From positions 1 to 64,000 of the forward strand of contig JASANC010001387.1 in the NCBI GenBank assembly GCA_030248135.1: a stretch of 64,000 nucleotides of DNA, read 5' to 3'. This document shows positions 1 to 13,340 of this stretch, piece after piece. Made by a program: the position numbers and the translations under genes. The notes under the pieces are model-generated. The model ran no database searches and was not told the DNA's origin. It saw nothing but the letters and a program-made list of their open reading frames with translations. The stretch comes from Theristus sp. LFF4_11. Lineage: Eukaryota > Nematoda > Chromadorea > Monhysterida > Xyalidae. The stretch's first letter is position 1, and each line of letters begins with the position of its first letter.

Positions 1-518
1 TCCGGTGCACATAAGATGCAGACTGAAATATCAGATTTCAGTTTTGTGCTGCTTTCAGCAAAGGTTCAACTTCAACGTTTGTGAGCAAAAGTGATAGAAA
101 AGTTTGATCAAATCGTGTTTCTGAACCATGTGTTTCTTGTCTCGCCAGTTTTTGGGTTTTTTTCCAATTGTCATGCACATATACACGTACTGCTATTGTA
201 CCGTTGATAAATTTCAACAGTTGCACATGCATGCATGCAAATCAGGTTTCTGTTATAATGACGAAGCGAGAGGCGGCATTAAAAACAACGATGAAAATAA
301 AAAACGCGTGTTACGGGTGTGGTGTCCAAGAAACTTTGCTCTGCATGCGGTGTCTGTTGAAAACACGCACGCACAGAAGATTGCATTGAAAAAATGAAAA
401 AAACTCAAACGAGTCAGTTCAAAGTTTAAAAATGTTTCAGTCAGTTTTTTTCTTGACAATTCAGCAAATTGTATAAACTTTTTCAAAAAGATTTCAACGA
501 TTTTTTGAAAAAACCACC
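1..518. other. Upstream of the SVOP-like gene; no gene seen
   Basis: AT-rich sequence with no exon, RNA gene or repeat that I can support. It should hold the promoter and 5' UTR of the gene that starts near 519. No TATA box or other core element stands out. Confidence 0.4.
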
Positions 519-2593
519 ATGAATGAGCGCAACTCCTTAATCCCATCACCGTTACGACTCTCGGCCTTGTCAATGGGTAAAAGTGTTGCATTTTTTGGAG
601 TTTTTATTCATTATTTTTACATTTGTCCCCAATTTCAAACGGGTTTGCAATAAAAAAATCAAGGCGCAATCAGCACACCCGACGACCAGATGCCCTCGAC
701 GCACACCTACGAGTCGATCATCACCCTGATCGGCATCGGTCGCTTTCAACTGCGCGTTTTCTCAATCTTGATTTGTGCTATTGTGAGTTTGCCGGGTATT
801 TTCTCAAGTTGAAACGAGTTGTTTTTTTTTGTTTTTGGATGAGCTTTCCTTGCGGCAACGTATAAGGAAGTACCGTACGTTTTGTGTTTTGTAAAACCTT
901 ACGGTCTGATAACGCCAGTGCGGTATTGCGCAGCATGCACGATCTTGGGCTTGCGGACAAAAGACCGCACATACCTATTGACCGCAGATTTTGACATTTT
1001 TAGCGACCAAAAAACCGCAGAGGCCAGAAAACCAAAATACCGCATAAGACCGCAGCCAAACTATTCACTAGGCAACAGAGTCTTATGGTGCGGTCTTTAC
1101 GTGCGGTCTTATGGTAAGTGCGGTATTTTGTCAACGATTCCGCTCTTCGGGTCAGTCAGTTCGACCGCCAAACCAAACAGCGTTCCGCACTCGCGGTATC
1201 AGCAGACCCGGAAAGTTCCAAACAAAACAATAAAAAAAGAAAAACTGGAAAACTTCACGTGCAAAAAAAAATGCAACAGATGATCGATTCAATGGAGGTG
1301 GTGTTGTTGACCTTCCTGGTGAACGCGCTGCAGTGCGACCCGTCGTGGAGGCTCACGAACGTGCACTCGGCCGTTCTGAACGCGGTTGGAGAAGAAGTGT
1401 TCTGTTTTTTAATACTCTACAGCGCACTGATTGGCTGGCATTGTCGTCTCGTTCGTTGTTGGTTGTAGCTGTGAGTCGTGTCCACTGTCGACTCTACTTT
1501 GTTAGAACAAATTTGGCAACAAAAGTGACAAAAGTCATATCAAACAATAAACCACAACAAAAGTCAACAAAGCGCCGAACAACGTGGTCAACCAAGCAGT
1601 GTGTTGTGATGAACACAAAACCGTTTTTATGTTGGTCAACATTTTGTTCACATAACAAAATTATATACACTGTACATGCATAAACATTGTTGTGCTCAAC
1701 AAACCGTTGATTCTCTTGTTGCCTCTATGCTTCAGCGATCAGTGCACCCACAACCAGCTGCTTGAATATGAAGGAAAAAGCTTTTTTCTGTTGTACAGGC
1801 TGTTTTTTTCGGCATGGGCGTTGGCAGTTGCACTTCGGGGCTGCTCGCAGATCGGCACGGGCGTAAAACGGTTGAATGGCTTTTTTTCCAATTTTCTTTA
1901 CACTGGAAATATTCAGTTGAAAACCGTGAAGTTTTTGCGTCACTTGTTTTTGTGACGCTGCACAGGCAAACAGACACATCACAAACACACTGGCATGACC
2001 GGTGGAAAAGTGCTTGGCTTTCTGACCAAACAAAAATAGCAAACTTTTAAAAATAAAAAAAATCCAAAAAACTTAAAAAACTTTCCAGACAGAGTTAACA
2101 AAAAAAGGCGAACGCCCATCTCCGAAAAAAACTTCAAAAATATTTTTTTCCAGACAGAGCTATTCGTCACTGGCATCGCGTTTGCATTCGGTATCATCAG
2201 CGCGGCAGCGCCGACGTTTTTGTTTCTCGTCGTTTTTCGCTCCATGGTCGGGTTCTGTATCGGCGGTTTGATGGTCGTGGTGAGTCAGGGAACCTGTTTT
2301 TTGGTGCAGTGGCTCCTCCGTGTTCGTTAATTGGTGGAATCTTGAAAACCAAAAAACTAAATGAAAAAAAAAAACGATTTTCAGGAAACGCACTTGAGCG
2401 AAATCGTACCGACGCAGTACCGCGGTCAGGCGGTCGTGTTGCTGCTGAACTGCTGGGGCATCGGGGCGCTTTCGACCAGTGTCACTGCCATGATAGTGCT
2501 GCCCACGTGGGGCTGGAGAGCGCTGATCATTTGCTGCTCGCTGCCTGCCTTGGCTTCGATACTGTTGATTTGGGTAGGTTGATTGATTGATTA

Positions 2594-2631
<38 letters not shown>

Positions 2632-5600
2632 AGATTGATAGATTGATAGATTGATTGACATTAAAAAAAATTTAGTTATGGGTGCCGGAAAGCCCCCGGT
2701 ATCACTTGGTGAGCGGCAGCAAATTGAAAGCGTTCTCAACTTTATCCGACGCTGCTTTGGACAACGAGAAATTTTTACCGGAGATCGCCGATTTTTGCTT
2801 CAAATACAAACAGCAGGTGCGAAGAGTGGACACATTTTTGATATTTATTGTCTACATTTTTAAGGTTTCAGTTATACAACTACTTATATTTAAATAAATT
2901 TCCCTGAGGTGATGTTGTTAAAACTGCATCAAAAAAATCATTGCACTGGCACACTGGCAAACATCAAATTCGGAAACATTCTACGTCGTTTGGCAGCACA
3001 AAGAAACTGCAAAGCTCTTTTTTTCCAGGTTCAAAAACGTGGCCGAATGAAAGATATTTTCAAGGCGCAGTACCGTTGTACAACGATCCTACTTTCCATA
3101 ATCTGGTAGAACTTTTGAAAAAAAAACGTTTTTTTTGTATTCGGTTTTTATCACAAAGAAGCTGCCTATTTTTGATTTTTCCAGGCCCGTTATGCTCATC
3201 ACATATTGGGGAACACTCACTTGGAATTCGCAGTTTGTGTCGATCGTAGCAGATTCCAGTGGTGGTACGGTATTTCTTTTTCAATTTTTTATTTCAAAAT
3301 TAGCTGCGTTATTATGGTTCAAACGTCAATTCCGATCACAGGACTTTTTTATTTTCACTGTGAAAAAAATTCGAGCGGCTCTTTTGGTTTATTTTGTAAG
3401 AACCGATCGCGACTTGCCATATCCGACAGCAAAAATTGAGAGCAAAAAATAAAAAAAAACAAAAAATAAAAAACCGCCGTCCCAGATCCAAACAGCGCAT
3501 CATCCAGTTTCAACTTATCCGCTGCTGTCACTTGTCATCCGCTCAACATCAACGGGTATCTGTCAATAATGATGTCATCGGCTGGCGAGTTTGTTGGTAT
3601 GGCTGAAAAGTGATGATTAAAAGTCGTCATCTTGGATTATTTGCATTGGCACTTTGAATGCCTCCATAGTCACAAATAAGGTCGTTTTATTTCAAAGCGA
3701 ATGTCATCCTCGTTGCCTGGTGGTAGCGCGTTAGCCTATCGTCTGTGCGTTCGGGGGATCAAGCCCCGCCGAAGGGTGTATAGGCAGTTAATGATAGAGA
3801 AAACAGGATGAGTGCCCTACTTAACGGCTTTCTGAGTTGGCCCTGGCTAATTAATATAAACATCGCCTATCTCCAGCAACAAAAAACATAAAACAGTCAT
3901 CTTTTCTCAATTAATTCCACTTTCTCACCATAATTCTTCCATTCGGATCCGTTGGGCACTTTTTTTACTTCAGTTCAGTTCAGTTCAGTTCTATTTAGCA
4001 CTGAAGTGCATGGACAAGATGTACAAAGTAATACAAGATTTACTAATTACTAATACTAATAAGATTTACTAATTACTAATACTAATAAGATTTACTGTTG
4101 GTTATTTTGCGATGTGCCTTGTCCAGGTGCGGTGTCTCTGAGCGTCGCGGCGGTCAGCCTATGCCAGCGACGATGGTCGATCATCTCGTTGTATCTGATC
4201 TACGCGGTCTGCATCGCCGTTGTACTCATCTTTCAAAAGATTTCTCCGTGCGTGTGTCCAAGATTTGCAGGAAACTTTTTTTTGCTGACGCAAAGCAGTT
4301 TATTCAAGTGATCTCGCTGAGGAGTTTTTTTTTCTTGCGGATCCGAAGGTGCGCGGCCTCTCGAGCCATTGCAGAGTCTCGAATGTCAAATCAAAACATT
4401 GCATAGTGGGGTGAATCAATCAGAAAATCATGCATCTCTGCTCTGCACCTACCGTCTAACTCTACCACATATCCGTAGCTGATTGATTGATGCAGGCATT
4501 CTGTGCATGAATTGCTGTGAAGAAGGTGTGTCGTTTGGTTTGCACAGAATCCATGCATCAACCAGTCAGCTAGTTGGATATGTTATAAAGTTCGACTGTA
4601 TGGTCCTGGATGATGAAAGGAACATTGGGGCTTTTCCTATTTAGGCTCATTTACACCATCGCTTTCGGCGTTGCGCGGGGCTGCGTTCTGGCAGTGACTT
4701 CCGTGGCGATTTTGTACACGCAGGAGGTACAACAGTCGTGTGTTTCTGGTTTTTTTTCTTTTTTCTGTGTTGCAATTCAACAAGCACAAAATAAACGAAC
4801 AAATTACGTTTATTCTGAATCGTTCTTTCCTATGGATGTCGCCCTGGAAACTCCAAATTCTTGAAGACGTAAAATTTTCATTCGGGGTCAGGCAACGTGA
4901 CTCTCGTCTCGAGACCCACTGGAGGGGTGCAAACAAACTAAAATGACCGAAAAACTCGATATGCGCCCTACACTTAGCGGCGTTCGGCACGTTTTGCTGG
5001 GCAACCCTGGCTCTCGTTCGTGACACATTTTGTTTTGCCCGACAGACCAAACATTTTGCCCAACACGCCGGACACTTTGCCGTTTTACGGTCGATAGAGA
5101 AAAAATGAAACGTAAAGGTAAATAAATACAATACCAAAGAACGCACTTTGGTGGCTTGCAAGTTTGTTGGAACGAACGAACAAACGAACCGGGATGTTTT
5201 TAGCCAGGGCTAACCCAGAGAAGCGTACAGAACGCCGTGTCGAGTAGGAGGGTGCCCATCGAGTTTTCTCTGTCATTAAGTGCCTATACACCCCCTCGGC
5301 GGGGCTCGATCCCCCGAACGCACAGACAGTAGTCCAACGCGCTACCACCAGGCCACGAGCGGTGACTATGATGTCAATGGTAGTCTATATATCTTTTGCA
5401 GACATTTTTAGGCGAGCAGTCCACTTCATAACAGATGGAACTCAATGTCGTGAAGTTCGAAACTAAAGAACTTCAGGTCTACCCAACGTATATCCGTGGC
5501 ACAGCAAGTGGACTTGGCAACGCAGTTAGCAGAATATTCCTCGTGGGCCTTCCGTTCGTTGTTCAGGTACTTGTATGCAAAGCAAACTCAAACTAGCACT

Positions 5601-6313
5601 CAATGATTTCAAGAATTGTAGTTTTTGGTTTAGAAAAACTTTATAGCAGTAAAAAATGGGCATGAAACAGTTTCGTTCCTGTTCGACTCGTTTTCTCACA
5701 TTATTCGCAGGTGGGAATGGACGTGTGGTTCTATCTGCCTCCGGTGTTTTTAGCAATCCTGACCATGTTAGGCATCGTTTGCACCTATTTGCTGCAAGTG
5801 GAGACAAAATACAGCGACTTGATGGTTGGTTTTGGTTGCATTTTGTTGCAGAGACTCTGCTAAACACATCGAAAAACGCAACGAAACAAAAACTTTTCAT
5901 AAGAAAAGAAACTTTATGAAAAATATGATTTGAGTAGAATTGTCGCCCGCCAATGCATGGTCGCTGCGGTCTTTTTGCTTTTGCCGGCGAAACCTAAAGC
6001 GGCATTCATGAAGCAGTGTTTAGTGACGCGTAGCTGTGTTAAAGCTACGCGGTCACTAAATACTGCTTCATGAATGCACCTTAAAAATTATGCAGCACGC
6101 GTTGCGATATATGTCAGTCAGCGCAGCTTGCAAAGCTAAAAAACTGACATTTTTCAGGGGAATTCGTTTCAAGAAATGCTTACATGTTTTCAGGACGTTG
6201 ACGAAACGGCCAATAGTTCGAATGTGAAAACTGAAAATCGTAGGGAAGTTGAAACGTCGTTAAATAATCATGCCCAGTTGACCAGAGACCGTTTTAGAAG
6301 GTCGATTTCGTGA
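519..6313 (+). CDS. SVOP/SV2-like MFS transporter (SLC22B-type), 15 exons
   Basis: Predicted 12-TM major facilitator of the SVOP/SV2 group, expected in vesicle or plasma membrane; substrate unknown. Exons: 519-576, 664-782, 1280-1384, 1799-1870, 2154-2279, 2385-2573, 2676-2816, 3029-3105, 3185-3264, 3486-3596, 4127-4247, 4645-4726, 5477-5566, 5711-5824, 6194-6313. They join in phase to about 534 aa (SVOP is about 550). Visible motifs: GIGRFQ before TM1, MIDSMEVVLLTFL in TM1 (SVOP has a similar MADAMEM segment), MFS motif A GLLADRHGRK near residues 108-117, VPESPRYH after TM6 near 226-233, and TQEVYPTYIRG near 425-435. The loop between TM7 and TM8 is short, unlike the large SV2 luminal loop, so SVOP-like fits better. 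The last exon is a hydrophilic tail. The start at 519 lies in a good context (accaccATG) and its phase fits, but the acceptor at 662-663 is a weak AAG; if it is wrong, ATG 690 is the fallback start. SINEs lie in introns 10 and 12. Confidence 0.88.
900..1137. repeat. Hairpin-prone repeat of GTGCGGTC/GACCGCAC motifs in intron 2
   Basis: Direct and inverted copies of a GTGCGGTCTTA-like motif recur over about 240 bp of the second intron of the SVOP-like gene (for example CATAAGACCGCA facing TGCGGTCTTATG). It looks like a decayed fold-back element. No second copy was found in the window. Confidence 0.45.
2577..2662 (+). repeat. (GATT)n / (GATA)n microsatellite
   Basis: About 20 tandem GATT units, with GATAGATT variants at the 3' end. 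They fill most of the 102-nt intron between exons 6 and 7 of the SVOP-like gene, leaving only about 13 nt before the acceptor. Confidence 0.95.
3703..3870 (+). mobile_element. tRNA-derived SINE, copy S1 (intron 10 of SVOP-like gene)
   Basis: Starts with a CCTCGTTGCCTGG head and an A-box-like GGTAGCGCGTTAG. A B-box-like GGGATCAAGCCCC follows about 30 nt on. The body is GGTGTATAGGCAGTTAATGA, then a CCCTGGCTAA tail. Seven more copies are in the window. It is not a tRNA gene: there is no closable acceptor stem. Confidence 0.8.
4450..4600. mobile_element. MITE of the CAGTCGAACTC group, short copy
   Basis: Lies in intron 11 of the SVOP-like gene. Its ends are inverted: TACCGTCTAACTC...AGCTGATTGATTG on the left and CAACCAGTCAGCTAGTTGG...GTTCGACTGTA on the right, both flanked by TA. 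It shares termini with elements at 20450, 25374 and 52987. Confidence 0.65.
5193..5366 (-). mobile_element. tRNA-derived SINE, copy S2 (intron 12 of SVOP-like gene)
   Basis: Reverse-strand copy. It reads back as GGCCTGGTGGTAGCGCGTT, a B-box-like GGGGATCGAGCCCC, the GGTGTATAGGCACTTAATGA body and a GTTAGCCCTGGCTAAAA tail. This is one of the best-preserved copies. Confidence 0.85.
6002..6077. other. Near-perfect 76-nt hairpin in the last intron of the SVOP-like gene
   Basis: The arm from GCATTCATGAAGCAGTG to GCGTAGCT pairs with its reverse complement after a loop of about 7 nt (GTGTTAA). The roughly 34-bp stem has one G-U wobble and one single-base bulge. Size and shape fit a pre-miRNA or mirtron-like hairpin, but such high pairing also fits a tiny fold-back transposon. 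No second copy was found in the window. Confidence 0.7.
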
Positions 6314-9048
6314 ATTTTGTTGGATAAAAGTTTTTTTTGCTTTTTTGTGCTGTATACAGATTTGAATCTCTCTATTTACAGGAATAATAAAAGCATTGTA
6401 GCAAAGTGAGAGTCAACCATTTATCGAGAATCGATTGAAATACGGCAGCAGTCAAAAATACCACCACACGACTCCAAGGGTTGTTTGCGTTTTCATTCGC
6501 AAATGCAAGGTCACCATTGTAAAAAAAGTAACAAACAAAAAAATCACCTGCCCACACGTTGAAGACGCACACTGAAATCAACCAATATTATTTTTAATTT
6601 GATGATTATTCCACATTTGTCCGTGCGCACGTGTCGTGTTTTCTTGATGACACACAGCCCACCCCAGCTGTTTTCCAGACAGTGAGACAAGAGAAAAAAC
6701 GAAAACTTTGACATATGCACGCGTTGTTTGAATGTCCGCAAAAACGGACAAAAAACATTTTGTAAAAACTTTCTTTCTCTTACAAGGTTGCACGGAACAA
6801 CGACCTTTGTGCACCATTATTGGTTTTAAAAAATATCCTTCATTCAATTTCCAAGCGATACACAGACAGACATTGTTTAACTAGCTTTTTCTGCAGGTGT
6901 TTTAGAAACTCAGAAATCTGGATATTTTATTTCTGGACCGTACGTGGAGTGATTCACGTTTTTATCTGGGCTGCAGAGAAAAAATGTCTGACATGAATCA
7001 CACGCATTTACGATTTTTGCAACTATTTTTTTTTACTTCGCTTGTGTGCACGCACACACGCCCAATTTTCGCACGTTTTCTGTAATTCACTGCAGCATTC
7101 TGCTGGTTTTCACTTTTTCAGAGACTTTTGCCTCGCTAAAATGCTCGCTGGCGTGACAGAGTTTAGAGCTGTATCTGTCTGGTGTTGAAAAAATTCATTA
7201 TGTTTTTTTACTGGAGTGTAGACAAAAACTATTTTTGTAGTTTGTTTGTTTATTTGTTTAGTTCATGAAAGATTTTGTGAAATCACCTGAAAGACTTTGG
7301 TTTTCAGACTTTACAGATTTGAATGCATTTCTGGGAGCGAGTTTTCTTATATTTGGTTTTCTTTGTTGCATCCACGCCAATCAGCTGGCTGCACTCAAAA
7401 GTGTGCTTGATGTGGCGTGCGAAACTTTTTCGGCCGCAAAAAGATTTTTTTTCTAAATTTGCGCAAATATTATACTTCCTCATGTCACGTTTTGAAACAA
7501 CTGCCGCAAAATTTCTCTGTCGCAAAAGTCTCTTTTTGCTTTGTTCCACATTTCCATTTTGGAAACCGTCAAAAACAAAATTTGTTCGCTTCTCTGCGAC
7601 ATGAACTTCTTGCTTTTTGGGAACTTTTTAACAAATACAAAATACCTATGCTTTCTTCTTTTTTTCTTGCGCTGTTGTGCGTCACAGAAATTTGTAACTT
7701 AACCTGTGGTGTTGTCTTTTTCCGCTTCTTGCTGTTGATGTTTTACTCTTTGTGTTATTCTCTGGTTCTTTCGATGATTCAGTTTGTCTGTGCGCAGCCC
7801 TTTTTTCACAAAAAAATCTGGAAAAAATAAACGCCTGCTTCTTCCGGGCTGCTTGTTGTGTCTGTTCGTTTTTACATGAGAATAAACACAAAAATGTGAA
7901 CATTCCAAAAACACATTCTCACAAAAACCACTGCTGTAAAAGAAGCTAGCTGCAAAATTAGCTTCCGTCTTTTATTGGAAAGATTTTTATGCAACATATT
8001 TTGTTGTTCGACCTCGATAGCCAGTGATGTTGATTTTTTAATTTTCTTTTAACAATAATGTTTTAAAATATCGTTTGTTTTACTGACGTTTTTCTGTTCC
8101 GCACGCAGTTTCAACTCAAAAAATCAAACGGTATTCATCAACTTGAAAATTTTCTGTCCAAACATCAAATGAACGTTTTGATTGAAACGTGATCTTGTTA
8201 TTTTCGTTCATCTGAAATGTGTGGACCTTCTCGTTTTTTATTCAGACTGCAAATAGAATCATAAAACACCGCTCCAATATGTTTACAATCAGATTTTCTA
8301 AAAATAATTTTGAAATTGTTTGATAAAATTGGCTGTACTACAATCCCTGATAAGAGCTGTAAACACATCCATGTGTTTTGGTTTTTTCATATTTTTTTAT
8401 CCTTACATGTTGAAAAAATGTGCGAACTCGTGTCCTCGATCCTTTACGGTTTCTGATTTTTTTTTTAAATTTCAGTCTGCGTCCTACCGTTTAATCAACA
8501 GAAGACTCTGCAGCTTGCAGTCACAAAATTAGAAACATCTCCAAACCAATTACTCAGATTACTTTGTTCTTGGGCTGTTTTGTTTACTGTTTTCGACATC
8601 TCAAATTCGAAAGCTTCTCCTGTCGAGAAAAAGCTGACATGCTAATTAGTAAGTAGCTGAAATACCCATAATACCGGGTAACCAATGAATCTTGCACCAA
8701 ATCAGAGCATATAGGTGACCCGGCCGCCTGTGAAAGTTGATGAAGCATTATTATGATATTTTAGTTAGCTTACTTTGTATCACAAACTTGTTTTTCTGGT
8801 TACTAAATTTTGTAGCTTTACGATCTGAGATGTTACGCGTGTTTCAGTTTTTCAAGCTTCGCTGATGTTTCACTCAAAATACAGGGTTGGCCAAAAAAAC
8901 TTCAAATTTGAAAACCAGTATGAGGTGAGCTCGTACATTTGAAAATCCTTCTCAAGTAAACACGGTTTTAGGGCACGCAGGTCTGACCTACCGGGTGTCC
9001 GTCGCGCAATGCGCGTCATAAATGCGTCTGTGTCTACCTATTTCGTAT

Positions 9049-9180
9049 TACCGTATTACCCCCATTAAACCCCCCCCCCCCCGCCCACCATTAATCCCCC
9101 CCCCCCACCAATAAACCCCCACCCCTAAAAGTCGCTGACGTATTAATCCCCCATGGGGGTTTATTGGAGGTAATACGGTA
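9049..9180. mobile_element. C-rich palindromic MITE, copy C1 (short form)
   Basis: 132 bp bounded by inverted TACCGTATTACC and GGTAATACGGTA. The interior is runs of C (CCATTAAACCCCC, CCAATAAACCCCC) with a CCCCCATGGGGG palindrome near the right end. Longer copies of about 430-630 bp lie at 24204, 36133, 41470, 48636, 57456 and 62914. Confidence 0.85.
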
Positions 9181-12100
9181 TCTTCTTTTAGCAACTGCTT
9201 GAAATCCCAAGCTGAAGCGAGTGAGGCACGACCTGCCACAGTCACACAAGCCACTCAAAAGCGCTGCCCCAGAATCAACTTTCGAGTTAATTAGGCCACT
9301 TTTGAATTATTCACATGTGTATGTGCCGTTGTTATGTACGTGTACTACACAGGCATATATACAGCTGATTGTGGCTGAATTTTGATGCACCCACACCGCA
9401 ATAATCATCCCATGCGCATGCTCAATTTCAGCACTATAAACCTGTCAAAGAGCAGTGACTAGCACGGGTATACTCGACCATTAGTAATTACCTTTGTGAG
9501 GAGACGGTTGGCGGGAACCAGGGGCCATAATAATAATCATGACAATACCCCGGACGCCGGTGTTGACGTTTACTGCACTATTTTCACAGAATGTTCTAGT
9601 CTGCTGAATTCCTGATGATACCCGTTAAAATATGTGATTATGAGCAATCATGAGCAAGAACATGCTCATGTACATTCTCCAGCGAGCCCAGACTGTCAAT
9701 AGTACCTACATAACATTCTGTATTTAGCAGCCTGGTACCTGCTGTAAGTAGCTATTATTAGCTTAGACCCGCCCCCAACAAGAGTTTCGGTCCATTAAAC
9801 ACCAGTGGGACTTGCTATTGTGGTTGCGGTTGTTATGTGACTGGCCTGAATTGTGAAAGTTTTCGAGACAATGTTTATTATAGCGTTATTGGATTTCTCG
9901 GAATCATCATATGGCGTTTTCCTTGATTGGCTCTCTCTGCTAAAAAGGACCACGAAGAAAAAGCTTGTATGTACGTAAAGCAAGTACCCTTGCCTGTTGA
10001 CGTTATATCTTGATATAGCCCCGTTTAAACTTCATGAAACGGGTATACGAAAAAGAAACCCGAAATCGTGTTTAGAAAAAACTGCCTTCACTGCTTTCGC
10101 AAACACACAAAAGGCTCTTCTGCGAGAGACGCTAATGACGACTTGTGTCTTCAATATGGGTAGCGCAGCTACAGTCTTTCCTCTCGCTTTCGAAAAAAAA
10201 ACTTCAAACAGAGAAACGATCTGGGACTGAGATAGCACATATGCTACTCGAATTCACACACACAATGTGACACTCTATTGAGCACACATTGGTAAGCGCG
10301 CGGTTGCTACTGAAACTTTGCCGCGAAATTGATACGCGCGTTATAAAGATCGCATCGCTTGTTTTAATAGCAACTTTAGAAGCAACTGTGTGGGCTTGGA
10401 TCAGTAGCAGCCCAAGTACAAGGCAAGTGCAGCTGCACTCAAACGCAGCAACGACGACTCATGTGTATATTTATAAAACAACGCTTGTTTGTGTGTGTGT
10501 GTGCGTAATACATTGTACATGCGTAGCTTGTAGAACATGTTTCGAGTGCGCTGCATTCGCAGGGTGGCGCAGAAGTAACGGTGCTTTCAAATTTGTTTGA
10601 CGGTATTCATTTTGTTCATACAAAAAAACAAAAGCAGACACTTCACGAATAACTTCAACACTGCAGTTTCAGTATTTGATGAAACGATGAAAATAAAAAA
10701 CCGCGCTGTGGCAAAGTGTCTCTTTTAGTTTTCCCAAATCTTTTTAGCACTGATCCACATGTGGTGGTCTACTACCTATATCTCAACTGTGACAAGTCAG
10801 CCCATTCTGTTCCACATGTCTTTACTTTCGCACCACCCTGTATACATCTGTCAGCATATAACTCGAGAACGAGAGAGCGAGCTTTTACACGCACATGAAT
10901 GAGGTACATGTACATATATACACATACATAAACATACAACATGTACATTGTACATGTAGCTGGCGGGACAAAGAATGGCGCATGCGCTAACGGTTGTCCA
11001 CCCACCGTCCCAGCGTGCGCGCGCAGTTTTCGCTGAAAAACCCTCGTACACAGCGGACGAGACAGCAATAGAGAGAGAGCGAGAGAGTCTAAACCGCACA
11101 GTAGCTTGTCATGTTAGCACATGTTCCCGGGCACTGTTGTGTGTTGTCGTTCAACATACACGACGTGGCACTTGAACAAAATTTTCGGACCCGTTTATTC
11201 GGAGTTTGGAGTTTGGACAGTGGGGTACTGGCATGCAAGTATGATCCATAAATCTTATTGAACCCCATATGATTATGATCCCCCATGACCTCAACCGTTC
11301 CGTGGGAACTGTAGTACGGGAACGGAGGTTGAACGGTTTTCGTTGCCCTGTTGGAGGATCCATTCCCTCTCTCGCTGTATTTAGTTTACTCTCAGACGCC
11401 GATCCCTCGAGGTGCCCTTCTCAACGAGCCTGGGTAAGAGACCTCCCATGCCCTCAAGCGCATGACACAGACACACACAAAACTCTCTGTTCAGTTTCAG
11501 CACGGAGAGCTTCCTCTCTGTTCGAAAAGCTGCGTCGCGTTTTTGTGCATTCGGCGTTCCAATCTCACTCCGCATGTGAAATTTCAGTATTGTATTTTGT
11601 GTTGTTCTGCGAGCTACTTCATTTTCATTGATTTTACGCCCCAGCAAGCTGGAACTTCCACCCGAGTGGCCGCGCATCCCGTATGGTCGTATTTCTGTGC
11701 GCTAGACTTCTTTCGAGATGAGGAGAACTGGACGAGACTTTTCTTCGGTTTTGTTGCAACATGCTGTGTCGTCTGAAGAACAAGAAAAAACGTTGCAACT
11801 TGTGTTCAGTCATTTTTTCCATACTCGCTGCTTTCCGCAAATTAGAGAATAGCCAGTGGCGATTCTGGTTGATGATGTAAACTTAAGGGATGTACACACT
11901 CTGCCGTTTTCCATAATTCATTTCAAGCCCCCATGAAACGTCTGTCATAATCTGATGTGTCATGTACTGTTGCGGATTTGCAACAAACCAAACGTCAAAT
12001 CATGTTTGTGTCAGCTTTTGTGTTAATTTCTATTTTGTTTTCAAGCTTGAGAGGTGCTACTGGTGATGATCGGGGAGTACAGACAGGCCCCATGGATATG

Positions 12101-13257
12101 TCGTCGCAGATTATATGCGCTCGATCCCTGTGGTAATCTAATTTCGCTTTGTTTCTACTGAATTGCGTTTTTTTTCTGTGCGATTTTGTTTTTTTTTACC
12201 CAGCAGCTGGAGCTGGTTCTCATAAAATGTTTGCCCACCCACTTTGAATTGAAACCCTGCGTTTGAAAACACACAAGACGAGACAATAAAACGGCTGAAA
12301 ACTTGGAAATGTCAATTTCAACACCAGTGAATGGAGTTTTCTCACTGAAAATTTTTTCACAGCAATGCAACTTTTCTTGCTTTTGCTGTTTGAGTGTTGG
12401 CATAATTGGTTGCTGAAGCTTTCTTGTCTCCACAGAAATTGTTTAGAAACGGTGGAGCCTTTTTAAAGTTTTTAAAGTTCCGTATGCTGTTGGTTGGCAT
12501 ATTTGCGGCAACTTATTGAGCCCTGGTTTTGCTATTGGCATAAAAATCCAAGTGCATCCGCAGAGTTTGTTTGCGTGTTACACGGCGTGTAACTGCAGTA
12601 AATCATGTCTAACATTTGTACGTTTATGTCTTCATCTGACGAGATTTGCTCTTGTATGCCATTCGTTATATCTTGAAAATTCCTTATTTTCCATGTCATT
12701 TTTGAACTTGCGCTCAATGAAACAAAAGTTGCGAAACAAACTACACAACAAATTGTTGCGCATCCTCTGTTGTTGCAGTAGCGATATGCGTTTTTTTGTT
12801 GTTAAAAAAGTTGCCGAAAAAAACGTTCCTAAAAAAATTCCGATCGCTCTGTATCGTTTGCGAAAGCGCACATTTGTTTTTCAGCACTTGTTTAAAAACG
12901 ACACCTTTTTCCAGGGTTCCCATCCCAGCTAGCGCGCACCACAAGCACTCTTCTACACTGCAAAAACGAATGCAGTCAATAAAAAAAGCAGATCAGCTGG
13001 TAGCGGCAGACACACCCGGCCATGCACTAGAACGTGCATTGTATAGACGTTACGTGGATGAGCTTGGTTCTTTTGCATTTTCTCCGGCGCATCTTGAAGC
13101 GTCTTTATGGGCGTTGTTAGTCGCCCAAGCGAAAGCGCTGGTCTTCACCATCCCAAGTAAAACGAGCATGTTACATGAATTTTCTTCTGTTTTCTGTGCA
13201 GTTCTGCTGATCCGTTTTTCCTTGGCTTTCTGTTCGTTTTCCCTTGCACTTGTCTTC

Positions 13258-13258
13258 G

Positions 13259-13340
<82 letters not shown>
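13258..13340 (+). repeat. (TTG)n microsatellite
   Basis: About 28 uninterrupted GTT/TTG units. They create spurious poly-Val, poly-Leu, poly-Thr and poly-Asn reading frames on the two strands. Confidence 0.97.

Noticed and set aside
3716..3790. tRNA gene with A and B boxes
   Set aside because: The acceptor and anticodon stems do not close, and the sequence recurs with a common non-tRNA body and tail: a SINE.
4098..4406. Separate gene starting in the frame at 4098
   Set aside because: Out of frame with the SVOP-like exon 4127-4247, which is supported by phase and by TM8-TM9 similarity.
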